NCBI RefSeq assembly: GCF_007858445.1
Contig: NZ_VIGV01000002.1
Location: 620,001-684,000, forward strand
DNA from: Tsukamurella sputi
GTDB taxonomy: Bacteria; Actinomycetota; Actinomycetes; Mycobacteriales; Mycobacteriaceae
DNA: 64,000 nt
Direction: 5' to 3'
A model generated the notes under the pieces. The model saw nothing but the letters and a program-made list of their open reading frames with translations. It made no database searches and was not told the DNA's origin. Positions 26,889 to 34,744 of the stretch are shown here, one piece after another; the first letter of the stretch is position 1, and every line of letters starts with the position of its first letter. The position numbers and the translations under genes were made by a program.

Positions 26889-27686
26889 CACAGGCGTGAA
26901 CTCGCTCCTGCGTCGAGCGAGGTACGCCGACGGCGACAGGCCGAGGAAAGCGCGCATGTCGCGGCTCAGGTGCGCCTGATCGGCGTATCCGGCGCGCACC
27001 GCGACCTCCGCGGCGGGCGCACCCGCCTCGAGCGCGCGACGGGCGGCGTCGAAGCGCATGAGCCGGGCCGCCTGCTTGATCCCCATGCCGAACTCGGCGG
27101 TGAACCGCGTCGCGAGGTACCGGGCGGACCACCCCGAGCGTTCGGTCAGCTCGGCGACGGTGACGTCGCCCCGGCGGGCCGTCAGGAGGGCCCACGCGGC
27201 CGCGGCGTCCGGCTGGACCTCCCGTTCCGAGGTAGCGAACCGGGCCAGTACCCGTGCGGCGGCCTCGGCGCGGGCGTCCGGCGGGGCCGCCGCCACCTCG
27301 TCGGCGAGTGCCGCGGCGAGCCCCGGGTGCAAAGCGTCGAGTTCGACGGCCTCTCCCCCCAGCTCGGCCGCGGGCGCGCCGGTGAGAGCCCGCACCAGGC
27401 TGGGGCGCACGTCGACCTGGACGCCGCGCTGCAGGCCGTCGTGGTGCACCAGGTAGGGCGCGGGGTGCATGCCGGACAGGCACGTGCGGAAGGTGGTCCG
27501 CTCGGGCAGGCCCGGTCCGGTGAGGTCCAGCCCGTGCCCGAGGTCGACGATGAGCGTGAGCACCGGCGACGGGACGGCGAGGTGCGTGCCCGGTCGCCGG
27601 TCGGCGATGTCGTAGGCGTACGCGCGGGCGCACCCCGTCGACGCCGGCCCGGCTGCGCTCAGCCCGCGTAGGTACCGAAACTCCAC
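26886..27686 (-). CDS. AraC/XylS-family transcriptional regulator
   Basis: A 266-residue regulator. The N-terminal effector-binding part (to about 150) contains ADRRPGTHLAVPSPVLTLIVDL and the PAPYLVHHDGLQRGVQVDVRPS block seen in the DUF6597-type AraC group. The C-terminal double helix-turn-helix has VAELTERSGWSARYLATRFTAEFGMGIKQAARLMRF and VAVRAGYADQAHLSRDMRAFLGLSPSAYL, the AraC signature. The start is GTG at 27686 with GGAGGG 6 nt upstream, inside the 3' end of the VOC gene (28-bp overlap), so the two are translationally coupled; the regulator may respond to that enzyme's substrate. Confidence 0.88.
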   Translation of the reverse strand: MEFRYLRGLSAAGPASTGCARAYAYDIADRRPGTHLAVPSPVLTLIVDLGHGLDLTGPGLPERTTFRTCLSGMHPAPYLVHHDGLQRGVQVDVRPSLVRALTGAPAAELGGEAVELDALHPGLAAALADEVAAAPPDARAEAAARVLARFATSEREVQPDAAAAWALLTARRGDVTVAELTERSGWSARYLATRFTAEFGMGIKQAARLMRFDAARRALEAGAPAAEVAVRAGYADQAHLSRDMRAFLGLSPSAYLARRRSEFTPV

Positions 27687-28054
27687 GTGTTGCCCTCCGG
27701 GTCGGCGATGGAGAAGCCCCGCGATCCATAGTCCTCCTCGCGCATCTCCCGCACCAGGCGGGCGCCCAGATCCTGGGCGCGGGCGAACACCGCATCGGGG
27801 TCGGTGACGACGACGTAGAGGTTGCCGCTGCCCGTGGCGGCGGAGAAGGTGCTGTCCTGTTTGCACGCGCTGTGGACCATCACGCGGCCGCCGTCGGGCC
27901 AGAGCATCTCGGAGTGGATCACCTCCCCGTCGCGGTCTCCCTCGACCAGGACGCCGTCCTCGAAGCCGAGCCGCCGCAGCCATTCCCGGGCCGCGAGGGC
28001 GTCGTCGTAGGTCAGTCCGGGCCAGATGTTCGTGTCCTTGCGTGTCGTGTTCAT
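27659..28054 (-). CDS. VOC/glyoxalase-fold protein
   Basis: A 131-residue vicinal-oxygen-chelate protein of the single-domain type. NIWPGLTYDDALAAREWLRRLGFE opens the first beta-alpha-beta-beta-beta unit; LWPDGGRVMVHS, GNLYVVVTDPDAVFARAQDLGARLVREM and YGSRGFSIADPEGNTWSFGTY complete the second. This subgroup (bleomycin-resistance/PhnB-like) often lacks demonstrated activity. It overlaps the AraC-family gene downstream. The hairpin at 28122-28152 lies just upstream and ends the rpsB-tsf operon. Confidence 0.83.
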   Translation of the reverse strand: MNTTRKDTNIWPGLTYDDALAAREWLRRLGFEDGVLVEGDRDGEVIHSEMLWPDGGRVMVHSACKQDSTFSAATGSGNLYVVVTDPDAVFARAQDLGARLVREMREEDYGSRGFSIADPEGNTWSFGTYAG

Positions 28055-28121
28055 GCCTTCAAGACTCGCAGCCCACCCCCGGCCGGGCTTGAAGAAATCC
28101 GCACGACGCCGGAAACGACGA

Positions 28122-28152
28122 GGGCCGGACAGTCACGAGGACTGTCCGGCCC
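28122..28152 (-). terminator. Strong hairpin terminator after tsf
   Basis: A perfect 12-bp stem (GGGCCGGACAGT with its complement) and 7-nt loop start 23 bp after the tsf stop. A short TCGTCGTTTCC follows on the minus strand, so it is only weakly T-rich, as is common in actinobacterial terminators. Confidence 0.8.
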
Positions 28153-28174
28153 GAGCCGTGTGCGAGGCGGAGGA

Positions 28175-28999
28175 CTACTCCTGGCCGACCTCGAAGCGGG
28201 TGAAGGCGAGGACCTTCGTACCGGCCTCGTCGAGCACCTGCTGGACGGACTTCTTGTTGTCCGTCACCGAGGGCTGATCCGGCAGAACGGTGTCCTTGTA
28301 GTAGGCCACGGTCTTGCCCTCGACGATCTTCGGCAGCGCCTGCTCCGGCTTGCCCTCGGCGCGCGCGGTCTCCTCGGCGATACGACGCTCGTTCTCGATG
28401 ACGTCGGCCGGAACCTCGTCCCGGCTGGCGTACTTCGCCTTGAGCGCGGCGACCTGCATGCCGGCGCCGCGAGCGGCCTCGGCAGCGGCGTCACCCTCGC
28501 CCGAGAACGAGACCAGCACGCCCACGGCGGGCGGCAGGTCCGAGCTGCGCTTGTGCAGGTAGACGGCGGTCGGGCCGTCGTAGCGCGCGATGCGGCGCAG
28601 CACGAGCTTCTCGCCCAGCTTGGCCGACGCGGCCTCGATGCGCGACGCGACGGTCTCGCCCTCGAGCGGCAGCTCGAGCACGGCCTCGACGGTGGCGGCG
28701 TCCGACGCGGCGGCGGCCGCGACGATCGCATCGGCCAGCTCCTGGAACTCCGCGTTCTTCGCCACGAAGTCGGTCTCGGAGTTGAGCTCGATCAGCACGC
28801 CGTCCTTGGCGGCCACGAGGCCCTCGGCGGTGGAACGACCGGCACGCTTGCCGACGTCCTTCGCGCCCTTGATGCGCAGCACCTCGACGGCCTTGTCGAA
28901 ATCGCCGTCGGTCTCGGTGAGCGCGTTCTTGCAGTCCATCATCCCCGACCCGGTGAGGTCGCGGAGACGCTTGACGTCAGCGGCGGTGTAGTTCGCCAT
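28175..28999 (-). CDS. tsf: Translation elongation factor Ts
   Basis: EF-Ts is the nucleotide exchange factor for EF-Tu. The 274-residue protein has the N-terminal UBA-like region [21 protein letters not shown], the TDFVAKN motif, and the core domain ending with [23 protein letters not shown] lies 8 nt before the ATG at 28999. It is 44 bp downstream of rpsB and followed by a strong terminator hairpin, so rpsB-tsf is a complete two-gene operon. Confidence 0.97.
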   Translation of the reverse strand: MANYTAADVKRLRDLTGSGMMDCKNALTETDGDFDKAVEVLRIKGAKDVGKRAGRSTAEGLVAAKDGVLIELNSETDFVAKNAEFQELADAIVAAAAASDAATVEAVLELPLEGETVASRIEAASAKLGEKLVLRRIARYDGPTAVYLHKRSSDLPPAVGVLVSFSGEGDAAAEAARGAGMQVAALKAKYASRDEVPADVIENERRIAEETARAEGKPEQALPKIVEGKTVAYYKDTVLPDQPSVTDNKKSVQQVLDEAGTKVLAFTRFEVGQE

Positions 29000-29043
29000 G
29001 GATGCGGCTCCTGTTCGTTGAAGGGAAGTGCGACCGGACGCAG

Positions 29044-29895
29044 TTACTCGGCGGCCGGGGTCTCGGTGGCCGGAGCCTCGGTCGCAGCGGCGGCCTCGGC
29101 CGCGGGGGCCTCGGCGGCGACGGTGGCGGACTCGAGAAGCTCCTGCTCCCACTCGGCGAGGGGCTCGCCGGCGCCGGCCTCGGGCTTGGCATCGCCGGTG
29201 GCGACGCCCGCACGGGCCTGCACGCCCTCGGCCACGGCCGAAGCCACGACCTTGGTCAGCAGAGCAGCGGAGCGGATGGCGTCGTCGTTACCCGGGATCG
29301 GGTAGTCGACGAGGTCGGGATCGCAGTTGGTGTCGAGGATCGCGATGACCGGAATACCCAGCTTGCGAGCCTCGCCCACGGCGATGTGCTCCTTGTTGGT
29401 GTCCACGACCCAGATGGCCGAGGGGACCTTGGCCATGTCGCGGATGCCGCCGAGGGTGCGCTCGAGCTTGTTCTTCTCACGCGTGAGCATGAGGATTTCC
29501 TTCTTGGTGCGACCCTCGAAGCCACCGGTCTGCTCCATGGTCTCCAGCTCCTTCATGCGCTGAAGACGCTTGTGGACCGTCTGGAAGTTGGTGAGCATGC
29601 CGCCCAGCCAGCGCTGGTTCACGTAGGGCATGCCGACACGGGTGGCCTCTTCGGCGATCGACTCCTGGGCCTGCTTCTTGGTACCGACGAAGAGGACGGT
29701 GCCACCGTGGGCGACGGTCTCCTTGACGAACTCGTAGGCCTTGTCGATGTAGGTCAGCGTCTGCTGCAGATCGATGATGTAGATGCCGTTGCGGTCGGTG
29801 AAGATGAATCGCTTCATCTTCGGGTTCCACCGACGGGTCTGATGACCGAAGTGCGCGCCGCTGTCCAGCAGCTGCTTCATGGTAACGACTGCCAT
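29044..29895 (-). CDS. rpsB: 30S ribosomal protein S2
   Basis: Ribosomal protein S2: [55 protein letters not shown] and [10 protein letters not shown] are conserved throughout bacteria. The 283-residue protein carries a C-terminal tail of about 40 residues made mainly of Ala, Glu and Pro ([10 protein letters not shown] at the end), as in related actinobacteria. The ATG at 29895 has GAGG 5 nt upstream. It heads the rpsB-tsf operon. Confidence 0.97.
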   Translation of the reverse strand: MAVVTMKQLLDSGAHFGHQTRRWNPKMKRFIFTDRNGIYIIDLQQTLTYIDKAYEFVKETVAHGGTVLFVGTKKQAQESIAEEATRVGMPYVNQRWLGGMLTNFQTVHKRLQRMKELETMEQTGGFEGRTKKEILMLTREKNKLERTLGGIRDMAKVPSAIWVVDTNKEHIAVGEARKLGIPVIAILDTNCDPDLVDYPIPGNDDAIRSAALLTKVVASAVAEGVQARAGVATGDAKPEAGAGEPLAEWEQELLESATVAAEAPAAEAAAATEAPATETPAAE

Positions 29896-30159
29896 GATGC
29901 CTCTTTCGTAGTTGCAGTTGTACACGCCGCGACGACCCTCGTTACCGCTGGTCGGCGGACGAGAGGCGATGCGCGGTGTCCTGGTGTTCCGCCGCACTGC
30001 ACTCCTTCGAGGAAGGAGACCGCGCTGTACGGCACGCCGTGGGCGCTGGGGAACACGCGTAGTCACTCCGCCATCCGGACGGAGCGCAAGGGCAAGTGTA
30101 CGCCCGCACCGTCGACCTGCGAAATCGTCGCGAAGAAGCAGGTGGCAACCCCGACGAGG
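29896..30159. other. Gene-free leader and promoter region of rpsB
   Basis: 264 bp between the TetR gene and rpsB, both on the minus strand. No protein-coding signal is convincing. A perfect 7-bp hairpin (CTCCTTC-GAG-GAAGGAG, 30002-30018) lies about 107 bp upstream of rpsB and includes a GGAGG-like run; it could belong to an autoregulatory leader, or to the terminator of the TetR gene. Confidence 0.4.
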
Positions 30160-30756
30160 TCAGCTCACGAACAGGTCGTCGAGGTGGCGGTCGATGGCGG
30201 CGAGCGCCGCGTCCGGGGTGATCACCCCCAGCTCGAGAAGGGGCGTCAGGCCAGTGAGCGCCAGCACCCGGTCCGTCTCGATCGACGGTGCGCGGCCGGC
30301 CGCGATGCGACCGTCGGCGATCGCCTGCCGGATCAGCACCTCGACCTGGGCGCGTCCCTGCCGCATCCCCTCCCCGGTGCGAGCACGCACGTTCTCGTCG
30401 TGCAGCGCCTCGAGGACGTAGGCGGCGTTCATCCGGCTCGTGACACGCGCATCCTCGTGGAGCGGCAGCATCTCGACGAGGGTGAGCCGCAGGACGTCGC
30501 GCGGATGCGGAGCGGGCCCCAGATCCGCCAGCGCCCGCGCGACGCGCGCTCCGGTCCGCTCGGCTGCGAAGTCCATGGCGAAGGCCAGCATCTGCTGCCG
30601 GGAGGCGAAGTAGTGCTGCAGCTGACCGTGCGACATCCCCGCCTCCTTCGCCACCTCGCGCAGACTCAGCCTCTGCACCCCCGAGGCGTCCACGACCCGC
30701 CACAGCGCACGGGCGATCTCCTCGCGGCGCTCCTGGTGATCGACCTGTTTCGGCAC
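30160..30756 (-). CDS. TetR-family regulator (BetI-like C-terminus)
   Basis: A 198-residue repressor-type protein. The N-terminal helix-turn-helix reads LSLREVAKEAGMSHGQLQHYFASRQQML (30-57), followed by helices of the TetR_C_6/BetI type with LTLVEMLPLHEDARVTSRMNAAYVL. Start is GTG with GGAGGA about 7 nt upstream. It is divergent from the type B carboxylesterase gene across an AT-rich 94-bp gap, so it is likely to regulate that esterase and the hydrolase after it. Confidence 0.87.
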   Translation of the reverse strand: MPKQVDHQERREEIARALWRVVDASGVQRLSLREVAKEAGMSHGQLQHYFASRQQMLAFAMDFAAERTGARVARALADLGPAPHPRDVLRLTLVEMLPLHEDARVTSRMNAAYVLEALHDENVRARTGEGMRQGRAQVEVLIRQAIADGRIAAGRAPSIETDRVLALTGLTPLLELGVITPDAALAAIDRHLDDLFVS

Positions 30757-30850
30757 GGCACTTCCTCCCGGTCATTCCAATACACTTGAAATAATACATA
30801 TGGCTGATAACGTCGGAGTGAGAGACGCGCTGCAGCCGAAGGGAGCCGAC
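30757..30850. promoter_or_regulatory. AT-rich divergent promoter between TetR and carboxylesterase
   Basis: The segment 30776-30805 is markedly AT-rich for this genome (TTGAAATAATACATATG). An imperfect inverted repeat TTCCAA...TTGAA is centred near 30785, a plausible TetR operator. On the minus strand TATTAT could be a -10. Confidence 0.45.
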
Positions 30851-32335
30851 ATGCAGGATCGACCGAGGGTCACGACGACGGAGGGCGTCGTCGAGGGCAG
30901 GCGCGTCGGTGACACCGTCGCCTTCCGGGGGATCCCGTACGCGCAGCCGCCCGTCGGGCCGCTCCGCTTCGCCGCTCCCGAGCCGGTCACCCGCTGGGAG
31001 GGCGTGCTGCCGGCACTCGACTTCGGTCCCCCGCCGCCGCAATCCGGGCCAGGACCGCAGGCGGAGGCGTCGGACGACGCGAACTGGCTCACCGTCAACG
31101 TGTGCACGCCGGATCCGGGACGATCCGGGCTGCCCGTCCTGGTGTGGATCTGCTGCGGCGGCTACATGGCCGGGACGGCCGCGGATCCCATGTTCGACCC
31201 GACCGCCCTCGCGAGCGAGGGGCTCGTGGTCGTGAGCGTTCAGTGCCGGATGGGCGCGGAGGGCTTCGCACTGCTCGACGGCGCACCGTCGAACCGGGGC
31301 CTGCTCGACCAGATCGCCGCGCTCGAGTGGATCCGCCGGAACATCGCCGCGTTCGGTGGGGCCCCGGATACGGTCACCATCGCCGGCACGTCCGGCGGCG
31401 CGGGCTCGGTCGCCGCGCTGCTCGCGATCCCCCGCGCGCGTTCGCTGTTCCGCAGGGCCATCACCCACTCGGTCCCCGGCCTGCACATCACCCCGACACT
31501 GGCGTCGGAGGTCACCGCCGCGCTCGCGGAGCGCCTGGGCGTGACACCGACCGCGGACGGTTTCGCCGAGGTCGCCCCACAGCGCCTGGCCGAGGAGGTG
31601 ACGGCGCTCTGCGTGGACGCGCCGGCGCACCGCGACCGGTGGGGCCGCCTCTCCCAGCTGGGGATCGTCGTGTGCCCCGTCATCGACGGGGATCTGCTGC
31701 CGCAGACCCCGTGGGAGGCGCTGGCCGACGGGAGCGCCGCGGGCATCGACCTGCTCGCCGGGCACATGCGCGACGAGTTCCGCCTGTTCAGCGTCATGAT
31801 GGGGCTGCGCGGCACCTTCACCGAGCAGCAGGCGAACCGGGCGCTCGAGGCCTTCGCGCCCGGCGATCCCGACGACTACCGCGCCGCGTACCCGGACGCG
31901 ACCGCGGAACAGATGATGGAGATCGTCTCCTCCGACGCCACCTTCCGCATGCCGACGGTGCTGCTCGCGGAGGCGAACGCGGAGGCCGGCGGCACCACGT
32001 ACCTGTTCGAGATCCGCTGGGAGACCCAGGTGTACGGCGCCTGCCACAGCATCGATGTCCCGCTCGCCTTCGGGACGCCGGACTGCCCGACGGGACGCCT
32101 GCTCTTCGGCGACGATCCCGCGCCCGCTGTGCGCGCGTTGTCGGACGAGTTGCTCGGCGCATGGGTCCGGTTCTGCCACACCGGCGATCCGGGCTGGCCC
32201 CGCTTCGACGCCGAACGCCGGAGCACCCGCCTCCTGGACGACCCGTCGACGACGGCGCCGTACCCGGAGGAGCCTTCGCGCCGCCTCTGGCACGGCCGTC
32301 CGCCGGCGCCCTTCGCGCCGGTCCCATCGCACTGA
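30851..32335 (+). CDS. Type B carboxylesterase/lipase
   Basis: A 494-residue carboxylesterase. The N-terminal VRGIPYAQPPVGPLRF-like block (FRGIPYAQPPVG) is diagnostic. The nucleophile elbow IAGTSGGAGSV has Ser but lacks the usual Glu of GESAG; the catalytic His is in ACHSIDVPLAFG. The oxyanion motif normally HGGG reads CCGGYMAG, with Cys in place of His, an unusual change. I chose the ATG at 30851 because GGGAG lies 5 nt upstream and the family begins close by; an ATG at 30800 has no ribosome site. It is divergent from a TetR gene and followed after 18 bp by a second hydrolase. Confidence 0.88.
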   Translation: MQDRPRVTTTEGVVEGRRVGDTVAFRGIPYAQPPVGPLRFAAPEPVTRWEGVLPALDFGPPPPQSGPGPQAEASDDANWLTVNVCTPDPGRSGLPVLVWICCGGYMAGTAADPMFDPTALASEGLVVVSVQCRMGAEGFALLDGAPSNRGLLDQIAALEWIRRNIAAFGGAPDTVTIAGTSGGAGSVAALLAIPRARSLFRRAITHSVPGLHITPTLASEVTAALAERLGVTPTADGFAEVAPQRLAEEVTALCVDAPAHRDRWGRLSQLGIVVCPVIDGDLLPQTPWEALADGSAAGIDLLAGHMRDEFRLFSVMMGLRGTFTEQQANRALEAFAPGDPDDYRAAYPDATAEQMMEIVSSDATFRMPTVLLAEANAEAGGTTYLFEIRWETQVYGACHSIDVPLAFGTPDCPTGRLLFGDDPAPAVRALSDELLGAWVRFCHTGDPGWPRFDAERRSTRLLDDPSTTAPYPEEPSRRLWHGRPPAPFAPVPSH

Positions 32336-32353
32336 CGGCCCGGGGAGAGCGTC

Positions 32354-33163
32354 ATGCGCGAGCCCGTCCACGTGACCGCCTGGCAGCCCACCGATCCCGG
32401 TCGCCGGGACGCGGTGCCCGCGGTGTTCGTGCACGGCGTCTTCACCTGGGGCGACGACGATGCCTACGGGTTCGCCGCGCAGCGCCCGCTGGCCGACGAC
32501 CGACCCCTGCTCCTGATGGACCGGCGCGGCTACGGCCGCTCGCCCGACACGGACCGCAGCGATTTCGACACCGACGCAGACGATCTCGTCGCACTCCTCG
32601 ACGACCAGCCGGCCGGCGCGCACCTCGTCGGCCACTCGAACGGCGGGCTCGCCGCCATGCTCGCCGCGGCGCGACGGCCGGACGCCGTCCGCTCGCTCGC
32701 GCTGATCCAGCCGTCGGCGCTGCGGGCCGCCGCGGACCACCCCGCGGTGCGCGCCCTACTCGCCCGGGACGGCGAGGCCGGCGCCCCGCCGCCTCCGGAG
32801 ATCGACCCGGTCGAGTTCCTGCGCCTGTCGACGGAGGGCATGGGGATGACGATGCCTGCGCCCACACCGGAGCGCCTGCGCGCGGCCCGGACGTCGATGC
32901 GCGAGCGCCCGGTGTGGGAGGCGGATCCGCCGCTGGCGCCGCTGGCCGCCGCGCCGTGGCCCGCGCTCGTCATCACCGGCACCTGGGACGACGCCCCCGA
33001 GGAGTACCGGCGCTACGCGGGCGAACCCCTGCTGGCCTGCGCGGACGCCGTGGCGGCGCGGATCGACGCCCGGCACCTGCGCGTCCCCGGGTACTACCCG
33101 CACACGCAGCGCCCCGACGCGGTGAACGCCGCGCTCCGCGCGCTGTGGGCCTCAGCCGAGTAA
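32354..33163 (+). CDS. Alpha/beta hydrolase
   Basis: A 269-residue hydrolase with VFVHGVFTWGDDDAYGF (oxyanion region), LMDRRGYGRSP, nucleophile elbow GHSNGG near residue 96, and a likely catalytic His in GYYPHTQRPDAVNA. The motifs are complete, unlike the hydrolase-fold protein at 6.2 kb. It is 18 bp downstream of the carboxylesterase and behind GGGGAGAG, so both are one operon likely controlled by the divergent TetR. The pair may attack the same ester or lactone in succession; that is inference. Its 3' end overlaps the convergent second TetR gene by 12 bp. Confidence 0.85.
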   Translation: MREPVHVTAWQPTDPGRRDAVPAVFVHGVFTWGDDDAYGFAAQRPLADDRPLLLMDRRGYGRSPDTDRSDFDTDADDLVALLDDQPAGAHLVGHSNGGLAAMLAAARRPDAVRSLALIQPSALRAAADHPAVRALLARDGEAGAPPPPEIDPVEFLRLSTEGMGMTMPAPTPERLRAARTSMRERPVWEADPPLAPLAAAPWPALVITGTWDDAPEEYRRYAGEPLLACADAVAARIDARHLRVPGYYPHTQRPDAVNAALRALWASAE

Positions 33164-33781
33164 CCGCGCGGCGAGGCCGTCGATAAGGAATCGCACGGCG
33201 TCGTCGAACCGCTCGTCGGGCGGGCCCCACGCGGTCGGCCCCGCCTGGGCCGCGAGCGGGTACTCCGCCGCTCCGACGGCCGCGGCCCGCGCATCCGGGT
33301 CGTAGCCCGGCAGGGGCGCACCGTCGGGCCCGAAGACCTCCTGCTCCTCGATGACGAAGCCGACCACCAGATCCCGCAGACTCGACATCGCGAGCGCCGC
33401 ATCGCGCAGCGGGAATCCCGCGTCGACCAGCAGCCGCAGGGGCCGCTCGCTCGCCCGGACCACCGCGACGTCGGTGAACTTGGAGCCGCTGAAGACCCGC
33501 GCGCCGTCGGTGTGGGCGCGCAGGACGGTCCGCAGGCGGCGGGCACCGTCGAGCAGTTCGGCGCGCCAGTCCGCCGGGACCGGGCCGACGGGGAGCGCGC
33601 GCCGCATGAGCTCGGTCGCCATCTCGTCGAGCAGGTCGCGCTTGGAGGCGAAGTGCCAGTACAGCGCGGGCGCCTTCACCTCGAGCCGGTCGGCGATGCG
33701 GCGCAGCGTCAGGCTCTCGACGCCCACCTCGTCGAGCACGGCCAGCGCCGCGGTCACCACGTCCGCCCGGTTCAATCCCAC
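33152..33781 (-). CDS. TetR-family regulator (TetR_C_1 type)
   Basis: A 209-residue repressor like the classical tetracycline repressor group: LNRADVVTAALAVLDEVGVESLTLRRIADRLEVKAPALYWHFASKRDLLDEMA is the DNA-binding domain, and a TetR_C_1-type ligand domain follows (WRAELLDGARRLRTVLRAHTDGARVFSG). It is divergent from an NADPH-dependent dehydrogenase gene. Two copies of an inverted repeat TTAAC-N3-GTTAA lie between them, one 9 bp upstream of this start and one over the dehydrogenase ribosome site, strongly suggesting auto- and target repression. Confidence 0.9.
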   Translation of the reverse strand: MGLNRADVVTAALAVLDEVGVESLTLRRIADRLEVKAPALYWHFASKRDLLDEMATELMRRALPVGPVPADWRAELLDGARRLRTVLRAHTDGARVFSGSKFTDVAVVRASERPLRLLVDAGFPLRDAALAMSSLRDLVVGFVIEEQEVFGPDGAPLPGYDPDARAAAVGAAEYPLAAQAGPTAWGPPDERFDDAVRFLIDGLAARLLG

Positions 33782-33789
33782 GCCTCCAC

Positions 33790-33804
33790 CTTAACGATGT
33801 TAAG
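33790..33804. promoter_or_regulatory. Operator 1: CTTAAC-GAT-GTTAAG
   Basis: A perfect inverted repeat with 6-bp arms and 3-bp centre just upstream of the TetR start codon. Its centre is 26 bp from that of operator 2, so the two would face nearly the same side of the helix only approximately (2.5 turns). Confidence 0.85.
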
Positions 33805-33815
33805 CTCGAGAGCGA

Positions 33816-33830
33816 TTTAACGTTGTTAAG
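33816..33830. promoter_or_regulatory. Operator 2: TTTAAC-GTT-GTTAAG
   Basis: A second copy with perfect 5-bp arms TTAAC/GTTAA. Its last bases overlap the AAGGAG ribosome-binding site of the dehydrogenase gene, so a bound repressor would block initiation of that transcript. Confidence 0.85.
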
Positions 33831-33838
33831 GAGATGTC

Positions 33839-34744
33839 ATGAAGGCAGTACTCGCCACCTACTCCGATGCGCCGACCTGGGCGGACGCCCCCGAACCCGC
33901 AACCGGCCCCGGCCTGGTCACCGTCGCCATGCGCGCGGTCGCGCTCCACAACCTCGCGCGCGGCGTCGCGGACGGACGGCACTACGCCTCCCCCGCGGAC
34001 CCGGGTTTCGTCATCGGGGTCGACGGGGTGGGCGTCACCGCGGAGGGCCGCCGCGTCTACGTCTCCGCGCCCGGCACCTGCGCGGAGACGGTGTCCGTCC
34101 CGGAAGCGGCGCTCGTCGACGTCCCGGACGCGCTCGACGACCTGCAGGCCGCCGCCGCGGTGAACGCGGTGATGTCGTCGTGGATGGCGATGACGGTCCG
34201 CACCCGCGTCCGGCCGGGACAGACCGTGCTGGTGCTCGGGGCGACGGGCGGCTCGGGCCGGCCGGCCGTGGCGGTCGCCCGCCATCTGGGCGCGCGGGTG
34301 ATCGCGGCGGGGCGGAACACGGCCGTACTGGACGCCGTCGGCGCCGATGCGACCGTCGACCTGGGCGCCCCGGAGTCCGAGATCGCGGAGGCGCTGCGGG
34401 CCGAGAAGATCGACGTGGTGATCGACTACCTGTGGGGCCGCTCGGCGGAGCTGACGCTGGCCGCGCTGGAGAAGCGGGGTCCGGCCGAGTTCGTGCAGAT
34501 CGGCACGATGGCGGGTGCGGAGATCGCGCTGCCCGGCGCGCTGCTGCGCTCGACCGACATCCGGCTGCTGGGCAGCGGTTTCGGGGCGTTCACCGCGGCG
34601 GAGGTCGCCGCAGCGCGCCCGGCGATCCTCGACGCGGCGGTCGAGCTGGGGATCGAGATCGATGTCACCGCCGTGCCCGCGGAGTCCGTCGCCGAGATCT
34701 GGCGGGCGGACACCGCGGGCCGGCGGGTGGTGCTCACGCTGTAG
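33839..34744 (+). CDS. Quinone-oxidoreductase-like medium-chain dehydrogenase
   Basis: A 301-residue zinc-free medium-chain dehydrogenase. The GroES-like N-terminal domain is followed by a Rossmann domain with VLVLGATGGSGRPAVAVARHLGARVIAAGRN; the Arg after the second strand suggests NADPH. FVIGVDGVGV is the substrate-domain motif. No structural or catalytic zinc Cys cluster is present. AAGGAG lies 6 nt before the ATG, within operator 2. Its TetR neighbour suggests induction by the enzyme's substrate, perhaps a reactive enone or quinone. Its 3' end overlaps the convergent symporter gene by 11 bp. Confidence 0.87.
   Translation: MKAVLATYSDAPTWADAPEPATGPGLVTVAMRAVALHNLARGVADGRHYASPADPGFVIGVDGVGVTAEGRRVYVSAPGTCAETVSVPEAALVDVPDALDDLQAAAAVNAVMSSWMAMTVRTRVRPGQTVLVLGATGGSGRPAVAVARHLGARVIAAGRNTAVLDAVGADATVDLGAPESEIAEALRAEKIDVVIDYLWGRSAELTLAALEKRGPAEFVQIGTMAGAEIALPGALLRSTDIRLLGSGFGAFTAAEVAAARPAILDAAVELGIEIDVTAVPAESVAEIWRADTAGRRVVLTL

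Noticed and set aside
29942-32740. 932-codon minus-strand frame through the TetR gene and opposite the carboxylesterase
   Set aside because: The TetR and esterase genes in other frames have clear motifs, ribosome sites and operators; this frame has none.
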